From Parascedosporium putredinis (Eukaryota > Ascomycota > Sordariomycetes > Microascales > Microascaceae), in contig CASHTG010000015.1 of the NCBI GenBank assembly GCA_949357655.1, positions 496,001-560,000 of the forward strand: a DNA stretch of 64,000 bases. The letters are read 5' to 3'. Position numbers and translations under genes: made by a program. The notes below the pieces were generated by a model, which did no database searches, was not told where the DNA came from, and saw nothing but the letters and a program-made list of their open reading frames with translations. This document shows, piece after piece, positions 46,708 to 56,872 of this stretch. How positions within the stretch are numbered: position 1 is the first letter of the stretch; each line of letters begins with the position of its first letter.

Positions 46708-48665
46708 GCATCGTGATTTGCTCTAGCCTGCTAGTATCTCGCTTTACTTTTTCATTCCCGCTCCACACCGAATGCGTTTGACAGTTTGCCGGGACTGGGC
46801 GATACCAAGCTCAGATGGATTCTTCAACTGTGCGCTTGAGCCGAACGCCTGGAACCAGTAGCCCAAGGCTGGGAACGTCTTGAGGAATATATGCCTGGTT
46901 GAGTAGTGCGTTGGTACCTGACTCTGTCAAGCAGCGATGAAATTACATAGTGAGTACTTTTTCTGCTTTTTCTCGACACACAGTTGTCTCATTCCTCCCA
47001 GCCAACATGATGAATTCCTTAATCACGCTAGATGTTATCTGATCAGAGCACAGCTCTGGATGATCTTTCTACCTTATGTCATAGTTACTCTGATTGGTTT
47101 CCCCATTTCATGCTTTTTTTTTTAAAGCACGCCTGGCCCTTGAAGCCCCAATTTGCCCTAGATTCAATTCCGTTGGGTTGCATGTGAGAGCTAACAGAAA
47201 TGCAAGAACCATCTGTGGAACAGACGTCAAGAACGTGCTTGGGGAGAGCGATTGCTGGAATGCCTCGCCACCCAACCCATCCCTTATCTCGCTTTCAACT
47301 GCGAGCGCCGGCGGCGCTTGGGATGTAATATCCCCTCGCGCAAAGCGGCGGAAGAGCGCCTTCGGAGGCTCTACTATTGTTTGTCAGCGGGTCTCAGACA
47401 TACTAGAAGCCCCTATGGCTCCCAAATTGTTGTTCCTGATCCCAGGGTGATGGGAAGACCCGCCTCCCTCGTGGCGGATGACACGGGAAGGTCATGTCTC
47501 GTTAAAAGAAAGAGCATGAAGGCCCCACGCTCCGAGTTGGTAAAGCCGCTTGGCAACTACTTGCAACATGTGATTGTGGCAGTGAGCCTTTGGTATCCGC
47601 CAAGATTTGTAGGGCTGCCTCCCGGCATGATGGGACTGCCGGAGATGTCTACGTCTCGAACCTTGATTGTTTATGTAGTCGAAATAATTTTTGAATACCT
47701 GCATCGAAGGCACAGCCAACAATTCTAGATCTTTTTGCCTCCTTCGTTCTGGATACTCTTGATCTTGCAGAGGTAATGGCATTGCATTAGTCATCCATAA
47801 ATTGTGGCGGGTGTCTATGTGTGGCGCAGCCGCACGTGGTCAAACGCAATGTATCTTTGTAGTAGACTACGCCCGAGAGAGGTACCTGCTCCTTGTCCAC
47901 CGCTTCAGGTCAAGTTTTCAGGGTCGGGGAAAGCCAATGTCGCCAAGGACTTGATCCGGCGAAGCTTACGCCACCTCAGCGCAAGTGGATCAATGGATGC
48001 GAAGGGAATACGCCAACCATACGTACATCCACACGTCACTGGCTGGAGGCAGCCGGGAACCTTATATGCCCCACGTCCCCTTGACCATTTTCCGCCGCGC
48101 AACACCTCGGTCTGGTGTGTCCCTGAAGCAAAGGACTTTAATTCCCCTCTCTCGTTCCCCCTCTGAGCCGCGCTAAAGCAAGGCAGTGCAACGGAAAGAG
48201 TTTGAAACAGATTCCTTTTCTTTCCTTTTGCAAAGACCGGAACGAAGTGGCCGGCGAGGCAGCAGAATTTCTAACAACGCGCGGTTGTGGTTAGGTGGGG
48301 CGGACACACCCCATGGCACGCCAAGGCTCGCCCTCCCTCCCGGGGATGGAAACGGGGCGGGACGCCGCCCATAGTTGGGGAATCAATGGTGGCGAAGGAA
48401 GCTGCCAGGGCCAGAGCCCGCCGGCGGGCTATGTTTGCGTCACACGAGCTACTGGGAGGGAAGGACTTGCCCTCGTTGACTATATAAATACATGACGTCC
48501 ACGTCAGGGTCTTTTCATGGGGATCCTTTTTAAACTTTGAACTAAACTGTAAAGGCGTAACGCTCAAATCCCGTTCCCCTTTATATCTGTTCTCTCTCTC
48601 CCCTCCCAGATACCTCTTTCGTGGTTATGGGATACTTGTTTGTCAAACCCGAAGAAAAGACAAAC
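46708..48665. other. Intergenic region upstream of the dynamin gene
   Basis: Almost 2 kb without a supported gene. An open frame at 47252-47728 has no recognisable feature. The last 200 bp hold the dynamin promoter. Confidence 0.4.
48480..48506 (+). promoter_or_regulatory. TATA box and adjacent CRE-like palindrome of the dynamin gene
   Basis: CTATATAAATA at 48480-48490 is followed at 48493-48506 by TGACGTCCACGTCA. The latter is an inverted pair of TGACGT half-sites that bZIP (CRE/ATF-type) factors can bind. It lies about 160-185 bp before ATG 48666. Confidence 0.5.
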
Positions 48666-50842
48666 ATGAGACAGACAGTCGATTCAGCACTCAACACGGC
48701 CGGCCTCGCTGACGAGCAGCGGGGCCTCCTCGACCTCGTCGACAAGCTCCAATTCGCACAGCTCGACAATGTCAAGCTACCCCAGATCGTCGTCGTGGGC
48801 GACCAGTCCGCGGGCAAGAGCTCCGTGCTCGAGGCCCTAACGGGCACGCCTTTCCCCGCGACGCCGGCGCCTGCACGAGATTTGCTACCGAGATCCGCAT
48901 GAGGCGGTCCAAGGAGGACGTGCTCAACGTGTCCATCATCCCTGACAAGAACAGGCCGTTCAATGAGCAGCAGCGCCTCAAGCAGTTTGGCGGCACCGTC
49001 AACCAAAACACGTCGTTTGACAGCATGATGCGCGATGCCGGCGAGCTCATCGCCCCGCGCAATATTCCCGGGAGGTTTGCGGCTCGTGACATTCTCGTCG
49101 TAGAGAAGACGGGTCCCGATATGCCTCTCCTCACGCTCGTCGATTTGCCCGGTCTTGTGCGCGTTGCCAACCGTGATCAGTCCGACGCCGACATCCAGAC
49201 CATTGAGGCCCTTTCGGACCGCTACATGAAGAGCTCTCGGACCATCATCTTGGCCGTCATCGGCGGAAACAATGATTACGTCCAGGCCCCGATCTTGCAA
49301 AAGGCGCGCCAGTTCGACCCCACGGGCTCACGCACCATTGGCGTGCTCACGAAGCCCGATCTTACCGAGAAGATTGGTCTCGAAGACAAGTTTATCGGCC
49401 TCGTTACCAACAAGGATAAGGAGAACCACTTCAAGCTCGGCTGGTTCGTCCTGCTTAACCCGGGCCCTCCCGCCAAAGGTGAGGAGTGGCCCTCCCCGAG
49501 GACCGCAAGCTTCGAGAGGACGCCTTCTTCAGCACCGGCAAATGGAGCACGCTCCCGCCCAACATGTGCGGTGTCGGCCCCCTTCGCCAAAAGCTCAGCG
49601 TGCAGCTGCAACGCCACATTGGCCGCCACGTCAACACCCTGCGCAAGCAGATCCAAGAGGCCCACACCCGCTGCGAGGCCGAGCTCAAGGCCCTCGGCGT
49701 GGGCAAGGACACGGTCGAGGAGATGCGCTTCCAGATGGGCGAGCTCTTCTCCGCCTGCAACAACCTCGTGACCGCGTCAGTCAACGGCAACTACAAGAAC
49801 CCGCCCGGCGAAAGGTTCTTCCCCAAGGCGGCCACCCGCAAGGGCACTCCCGGCCAGAGGCTGCGCGCTCGTGTCCGCGAGGAGAGTGAGCGCTTCTCTC
49901 AGCGCTTCCGCGACTCTGGGCGCAAGGTCGGCTTCTCCGAGTCGGAGCAGTCCATCGTCCCCAACGGCATGATGGGCGGCCGCTCCAAGTCCGAGTTTGC
50001 CAAGCGCGAGGTCGAGCCCCTGCTTCGCCAGATTCGCGGTACCGAACTGCCCATGGACTCGAACCCGCGCGCCCCTTACATCCTGTTCCAGGATTACTCG
50101 GAGAACTGGCCCGTGCTGGCCCAGGAGTACAAGGACAACGTCGGCGTCATCTGCAACGAGTTCCTCGCCGAGGTCGTCGAGTACGTGTGGCCCACGCGCA
50201 TGCGCGATCCCCTGCGCGGTCACTTCCTCGAGCCCAACGTGGCCGAGCTGGTGCAGAGCGCCGAGAAGGAGCTCTCTCGTCTTGTCGACGATATGGAGCT
50301 CGAGGTCCAGCCCTTTGACCCCGAGTACGAGGAGCGCCTCCGCGCCTGGCGTGTCAAGGCAGCGGAGAATGGCGCGAGCTACTCGAGGCCGAAGAAGTTC
50401 TCGAAAAGATGTTGATCTACTATGATGTAAGTAACGCCACCCCCTGTATCTTTTTAACTCTCCTCTTCTGTGTTTTCAGACCCGCTAACATGGATTTCCT
50501 CTAGCTCACTGGTCGCATCTTCATCCGCAACGTCATTACACAGGTTGTGGAGCGCCATCTCCTGCTCGGCATGCTTCGCCTCTTCAATCCCCTCCAGATC
50601 CTCAAGATGGAGAACCAAGTCGTCGAAGGCATCGCCGCCGAGGATAAGCTCACGCGCGACCGTCGCATGGCTCTCAAGCAACAGAAGAAGGCCATCGAAG
50701 AGGCCAAGAGCCTCTGCGCCAGCCTCGCCATGCGCAGCGAGCTCCGCGGCTTCGACGGCGCCTTGGAGGACAACGTCGACTCCGATGACGAGGAGGATAT
50801 GCATAGGTACGCTGATGCGCCCGCTTTCCAACAGGGAAGAGG

Positions 50843-50875
<33 letters not shown>

Positions 50876-51310
50876 GCGTCAGGAGCAGTCACGCCAAGAG
50901 CAGTCGCGCCAGGAGCAGCAGATCCCCCTCCAGAGGGAACCGCAGAGATACTCCCAGGGACAGACTCAACAGCAGGTGGAGCAACAGAGACAGCAGCAAT
51001 TGATGCAGCAAAGGCAACAACAGATTTTGATGCAGCAGCAGCAGCAGCAGCAGGCCAAGTCTCAAGGCCGTCCCGGCTCCCGCGCCGATAACCAGCGCGA
51101 TTCTGCTGAGTGGAACTACTACACAACCTCGGGTGATCACTCCTCCGCACCCCAGGTCCCTTCCTCCGCCCCTCCCCCTCCTCCTAGGCCCCCAAGCCTG
51201 AAGAGGACGGAGATGCGGATAGCCCTAGGTCCTCGTACCCTCAGTCGCCCAACCGGCCTGACTCCAAGCGCGAGAGCACCCGCCACAGGTATAACATCCT
51301 CGGCCGCTAA
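48666..51310 (+). CDS. Fungal Mx-like dynamin GTPase with poly-Gln tail
   Basis: Large GTPase of the dynamin family, close to the Mx-like group of filamentous fungi. Exons are 48666-50426 and 50505-51310; about 856 aa. An in-frame ATG at 48627 is an alternative start. GTPase motifs: G1 GDQSAGKSS (residue 45), G2 Thr in TRFATEIR, G3 DLPG (near 161), G4 TKPD (near 230). Middle and GED-like stalk parts follow (DYSENWPVLAQEYK; IFIRNVITQVVERHLL). There is no PH domain. The tail has Q10 and Q7 runs and ends RHRYNILGR. Frameshifts at 48854-48857, about 49490, about 50383 and 51189-51193 are repaired by one base each, and both exons then close in phase. Without the last correction a wrong, longer C-terminus to 51341 results. 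The membrane target is unknown. Confidence 0.9.
50844..50873 (+). repeat. (CAG)10 microsatellite, poly-Gln
   Basis: Ten CAG codons in the dynamin tail; a second run of seven is at 51033-51053. Both are likely to be length-variable between strains. Confidence 0.9.
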
Positions 51311-51787
51311 AGGAAGCAATGAGAAAATTGAAACTGTATAGCATGGTATGATGGATAGCTTTCACCTTCTCTCTTTCCTAGACTTTATCTTCATCTTTAT
51401 TCTCGGGCGTTCTGTGCATGGGATTGAATATTATCAGGTTTTGGCTTTTTTCCAATAGAGCGGGACATATGGGTATAGGAATTAGATAGCACCAATGAAC
51501 GAAATGAAACAACACAATACAATTTCCAAAGATTCACTGTGAAGCCGTGATAACCTCTCTTTCTCCACTTGTGTAGTGATGCAGCCCAAGACATCTTTCG
51601 ACTTTCTGTTTTCAGTTTTCTCTAGCGCTTGGTGAAAGGGAAAGAAGAAACCAACCCAAATCTAAACTACAAGTCCAACACCATGCATGACCTAACCGAA
51701 ATTCTTTTTTGTACTTTCTCTTCTGCAACACCCCTCGACCTCCGTCCTGCCTTTTGTATATAGATCCAATCGGTGTGCCAAAACATC
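51311..51787. other. Convergent 3' region dynamin / aminotransferase
   Basis: No gene; 3' UTRs of two converging genes. Confidence 0.5.
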
Positions 51788-53117
51788 CTAGTTCTTCTCA
51801 ACGTTTCCGTCCTCCTGCCTAACCTTGAAGCACCAGTCAAATGTATCTTCGACCTTGCCAACCTGGATGCCCTTGAGCTGTCCGAGGAGCTTGAGGCAGA
51901 TGGAGCCTGGTTCCTCCTGGCTGTCGGCAATATACACGACGGTTTCAGAGCCGTCGGCCACGGAGAGGCGATCGTGCTGCTTGAGAGTGGCGGCGAGGGA
52001 GCGGGGGTTGGAAGAGGGGATCGAGCGGGTGATGGAGCGGATGGGCACGAGACCGGCAGCGGTGCCGGCAGCCATGACCTCGGCAAAGTTGGGAAGCTCG
52101 GAGTACTTGATCTGTAAAGATTAAAAGACAAATCGTTAGCAAGCACTTCCAAGGGAACAGAAAGAATCCGCTTCCCGGGGTATGTCTTTGTGGAACACTT
52201 ACCACGCGCTTCTCGACAGCCCAGCCGAAGCTACGAGCAATCTCCTGCACGCTGTCGCTCGTGACGCTGTCAATCACGGCCTTGGAGTCAGGCACGACAA
52301 TCGTCACCTTGTCACCATCGACCAGGGCACCGATGAAACCGCTGGTGCTGAACTCATCCACCTCCTCGTGGTTCACGCTGTCCAAGTGAAGAGTGATGTT
52401 GTAGCCCTCATCCCGCGCCTTATCCGTCCACCTCAAAACGGGAGCGTAGTTGCCGCCCACCTTGGCGTTTCCGGTACCGTTGGGCGCGGCCCTGTCAAAG
52501 TCGTCGAGGATCATGCAGCGCACGGGGTGCACGCCGTGGTAGACGCCGGTGGGCACGACGAAGACGCAAAACATGTACTCCTCGGGCGGGTTCAGGCCGA
52601 GCTGGGCGCTCGAGCCGTAAATCTGGGGGCGGACGTACATGGCGGCGCCGGTCTCGTGGGGCGGGACGAACTCGGCGTTGAGCGCGACGGCGGCGCGGCA
52701 GGCGGCGACAAACATGTCCTCGGGGACGGGAGGCATGGACGCCACGGCGGCCGAGTGCTGCATGCGCACCGCGTTCTTGTTGGGGCGGAAGATTTGGATG
52801 GCGGCGTCGGAAGGGGTGCGGAAGGCCTTGAGGCCCTCGTAGGCCTGCTGGCCGTAGTTGAGGGCGGGCGACATGCCGTGGATCCGGATAAAGGGGTCGC
52901 GCACAAACTGGAGGGGCGACCACTGGCCCGTCTTCTTGGACCAGTGCGACTCGATGTGGCCGTTGACTATGCGAGTGGGTAAGGTTGCCTTGTTAGCCCG
53001 AGGTCGCGCAGAGGGAGGAGAGGGGAGGCCCAATCCAGCAGCCATACCTTCGCGAATCTGGAAGCCAACATTGGCCCAGTCGATGCTGGCGGTGGCGGGG
53101 GAGGGAAAGCAGCCATT
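51788..53117 (-). CDS. Branched-chain amino-acid aminotransferase
   Basis: PLP-dependent class IV aminotransferase that interconverts Leu, Ile and Val with their 2-oxoacids. Exons are 53049-53117, 52203-52966 and 51788-52111; 385 aa after one added base in the G5 run at 53098-53102. The N-terminus has SIDWANVGFQIREVNGHIES, then MSPALNYGQQAYEGLKAF. The PLP-lysine region is NAKVGGNYAPVLRW, and the family motif EEVDEFSTSGFIGAL lies near the phosphate-binding site. A C-terminal segment contains FAEVMAAGTAAGLVPI. No mitochondrial presequence is visible, so a cytosolic isoform is likely. Such paralogues also occur in secondary-metabolite clusters, but nothing nearby supports that. Confidence 0.93.
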
Positions 53118-55185
53118 GCGGGAGGGGAGAGCGGTGTCTCGGCTTCTTTGTGAATGAGGATAAGCTACGAAGGAAGGGGGGCGGGAGAGGGCGTTGGAGA
53201 GTGAGAGCAGGGAGAAAGTGAAGCACGAAAGAGCAGGAAAACAGCTCGGGATCCCGCGTTTGAAAACGATAGTGTGGGGAAGAGATTTTGGGTCTAGCGG
53301 TGCTTTTCCGGGCAGAGGGTTTAGGAGGCGGGGGTGTCAAGCTAACGAGTCTCCAGCCGAAACTAAAGGTGATGAGATGATGGGCGCGCCACCGAAACCG
53401 AGCCCGAGGGTAGCACAACCTGCGAGCGAGCACTCTCCGCCGCCCGACCGTTCCGGAATAGTCTTTACCGACAGTCCTGTGGCTACACGTATTTCCCACG
53501 CTTTCCCAAGGGGCAGGTAATGTACATCAAGGTATATTCCATGTGCTCTCCCTTGCGAGACCCTTCTATTCTAGGGGTTTTGCTTGCCGATGCTGTGAAA
53601 TCCGGGCTTTGCGACTGGTCCCGATGTCGGAGTCATGTTGCCCCTCCCCGCATCGCATTTTCTTCCCGACTTTTTTTTTTTTTTTTTTTTGGGGAGGGTC
53701 AGGGGAAACGCCAACAGCCATAGCAACAGATTAAAGTGTGCATTAGAATTATACGTGATACGCCTTGAATCCTCTGCCATTGGCTGGGGCAGGATTATTC
53801 ATGACATCCATGTATTGAAGATTTGGAAGATATAAAATACAATAAATATAGAACAACTCGCCTCTGGTTCTCTTCTTTACAAGAGGCAACTTGAAAGAGG
53901 CAGAATGTTAGAGGAAGGTAGCTAGTCATCAATTCGGATGAAGTTTGTATATCCCCCGGTCAGGCAAACCGAAGAAACGGACAAGTGGCTCTTGGGGAGA
54001 TCGGGCTGTTATAGCATGGTCTCAGCTCATACAAGAGCCTTCTTTCTGGTGGCACTGCCGTCGCGAATACTGTAGAGAGGACAGACGGCCGCGCCGAGAA
54101 GCCTTGACGAGGAGCAGGTGCAAAGTAACTTGAATAATGTAGGCGCTCGTGACTACGGGCCTGCCCATCATGTTGATCAATTGGAAGACGTTCAGGCGGG
54201 CAATTGTGCGGAGTGAAAGCCCTCCGTACGTATAGGTAGACGCCCTGCATGTCCTTCCTTGGAAGGCTCGAAAGATGCTTCCTAGTCGACCAGGTCCGCC
54301 CCGAGTCGCCCTGGCCATGGTCCCATAGGTACGACGGGGCGAAGAGAATGCAGAGGGCTCCTACTCCAATGGCTATTCCACAACGGACTGCCATCATGGC
54401 AAGGCGTGATTCCATGCACCCATGGATAGATAGATATATTGGTATTTGCACAAGGTGACGAGGATGCATCCGAGGATGCCAGCCACATTCTTAAATGGCG
54501 AGCCTTCAAGCCACAGCCAGTTAACATCGTAAAGCAAAGACAGATGGATCCATTGGTTCCGTCTCCCCCTCCCGAGTTCCCATCGAATTACTGACATGGA
54601 TGATGTGTGCCCATGGCAAAAGTATTGGGACAACACCCTCCATTCCTATCTTAGCCCTTCTTGTTGGCGGAAAAAAGTAAAGAGATAATTCCGAGACACA
54701 GAGGCCAGGAAACAAAAAGCACGCATAAAACATGGAGAGACCGTCATGATGGAGAGACAAAGTGAGCAAGGAGAATAATGAAAATAATAATAAAAAAGGA
54801 AAGTAATATTCGAGGAGAGTGGGAACTCGCTTGCGCCAACTTCGGCATGCAGGCTGGTATCAAGGCAAAATCCATAGTGACCATGATGATAAAAGTTAAG
54901 GAAGTTTTCCATTGTTGAAACAGTAAAGTCAACTGGACCAAGTGCAAATCCGACCTCGCAAACACCCGCCATCTCCCTAAACCCTGAGAAAACCACGCAT
55001 GGCAGAAAACGAAAGGAAAAGGAAAGGAAAACAATCCATGCCAGTTCATACTCGAATTTTACTTTTTCTTTCCTTGTTCGTACCGGGCATTTCCGTTTGC
55101 ATCCCTCATCTCAAGATATGGACGCGACGTCAACAAAAAAACACACAAGATAGCCGACTTACTCCCCAAATGAGGGTCTCATGCA
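53118..55185. other. Intergenic region with T20 tract
   Basis: No supported gene in about 2 kb. A run of 20 T lies at 53671-53690. The last few hundred bases are probably the 3' UTR of the RRM gene. Confidence 0.4.
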
Positions 55186-56872
55186 TCATTTACTGATCCC
55201 CAGACATGGTCAGCGTATATACTCAAGTTGGACAGTAGCAGTCGTTGAACGTACCTGAGGGGGCCAGGGGGACCAGGAGGGACGGGAGGTCCCTGGAGAG
55301 GTCCAGGAGGGCCCTGAGGAGGGCCTTGGGGCTGGGGGCCCTGAGGGCTCATGCCGGGACCGCCGAACTGGTGACCGCCGTACGGGCCGTGGTTAGGACC
55401 CATGCCCATATAATGAGGGGGAGGAGCGGGGCGGTAGGGGTACCAACGCCCGAGTTGTTCTGCGAACGGCCCCAGCTGAGGCGGACGCGCGAGTTACCAA
55501 TGGGGTAGCCCTGCATCTGATTGATGGCCATCTCAGCGGCATGGCGGTGAACGAACTGCACGAAGCCGCAGCCCTTGCCAGGAGGGATCTTGACGTAGGT
55601 GATTTCGCCAAAGCCCTGGAAGAACGATCGAAGTTCGTCTTCGGTGACGTAGCCCGAAAGACCACCAACGAACACGGTGGTGTTGTTAGGGTCGGTGAAC
55701 TGGTTCATCTGAGTGGCAGGGTTGAAGCCGCCACCACCACCACCGCCGTAGGGAGGGGCGAAGGGAGCGGGCCACATGTGCTGCTGAGGAACGTTGTTCA
55801 TCATCGAAGGGGGCGTGGTGACCGGGGAAGCCGTGCGATCTATCTCTTCGTCAGCAGCATAATCTCAATGTTTACGAACCCATCCATCGCGGACGTACCG
55901 GTTCTTGGGAGTGGCAGTCGAAATGCGCATGGGACGGCTGCCGCAATAGACACCCTGCATCTCAACCAGGGCTCGCTGTTGGTCAGTCTCATCAGAGAAG
56001 CGAACGAAACCATAGCCACGGCTCTGGCCCGACACAGCATCCGTCATGATCTTAGCCGACTTGCAGCTGGGGAAACGAGCCTGGAAGAGAGCAACCAGGA
56101 CGTACTCGTTGACCTCGGGGCCAAGGTCGCCGACGAAAATCGAATACTCGGGACCACGATCATCACTTTGTTTTTAGTTTAGTTAGCACAAACGGAGGCA
56201 CATCGCCAGGATGCAGCGCAAACAAAGAAAGCTTACCGACGATCGACAAGACCGCCACCGGAAGCCCAGTTGAGCTTGAAAACACGCGTAGAATTGGGAA
56301 TGGCAGATCCATTCAGGCCAAGGGCGGACGTAGCAGCTTCATTGTTAGGAAACTCAACAAAGCAATATCCGGCACTTCTGGCTCAACGTGGTTAGAGAAG
56401 CATCCATTTCTCAGCATATGTGTCTCAGCAGGGCACCTTACCCAGAGTTCTTGTCTCGGATAACCTTGACGTTCACGGTTTGGTCAGAGCAGGTGCGGAA
56501 AACTCCCTTGATGAAGTTCTCGTCCATCCAAGGCTCAAGTTCGCCCATCCTGTAGCGAGGGGATCGAGTCAGCATAAATCCTGGCCCATTCAAAGTCTAG
56601 AAGGTCGGTTGCTGAACGGGCTTACCAGAGGGTGTTCTTGGCGGTATCATTGGGGCCCTGGCCAAGAGGCTGAATGTCGCCTCCAGGGGCCGCGGCGGGG
56701 GTAGTAGCGGGAAGCTCATTTTCAAAGGTATTTCTGTCAAAATGAAAACGATTAGCAGTCTAGATTGGGAACGTGCGAGGCGGAGCCGCGAGATACTACC
56801 CATAAGCGCGCAGTTGTTGGATGAGATCAAGGGGAAAGTATGTGAAAGGATGTGTGTGAAAGGAGGAAACAT
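55186..56872 (-). CDS. csx1: Three-RRM RNA-binding protein, Csx1/Nam8-like
   Basis: About 430 aa in seven exons: 56800-56872, 56626-56733, 56442-56549, 56237-56377, 55899-56165, 55255-55839 and 55186-55192. RRM1 has TLWMGELEPWMDENFIKGVF and AGYCFVEF. RRM2 has EYSIFVGDLGPEVNEYVL and SRGYGFVRF. RRM3 has TTVFVGGLSGYVTEDELRSF and GCGFVQFVHRHAAEMAI, ending RVRLSWGRSQNN. The tail is Gly/Pro/Gln-rich. This order and the LWMGELEPWMDE start match fission yeast Csx1 and budding yeast Nam8/Ngr1, which act in mRNA stability and splicing. Corrections at 56831-56834, 55437-55440 and two bases near 55810-55830 make every junction phase agree. The last exon is only 7 nt: it completes a Ser codon and adds Lys and the stop. 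The short first exon and start at 56872 depend on one correction. Confidence 0.9.

Noticed and set aside
47252..47728. 158-codon plus-strand open frame upstream of the dynamin gene
   Set aside because: It has no domain, irregular composition and no splice partners. It is probably chance.
52182..52982. 266-codon plus-strand open frame
   Set aside because: It is exactly antisense to the aminotransferase, with His/Val/Gly bias and no family features.
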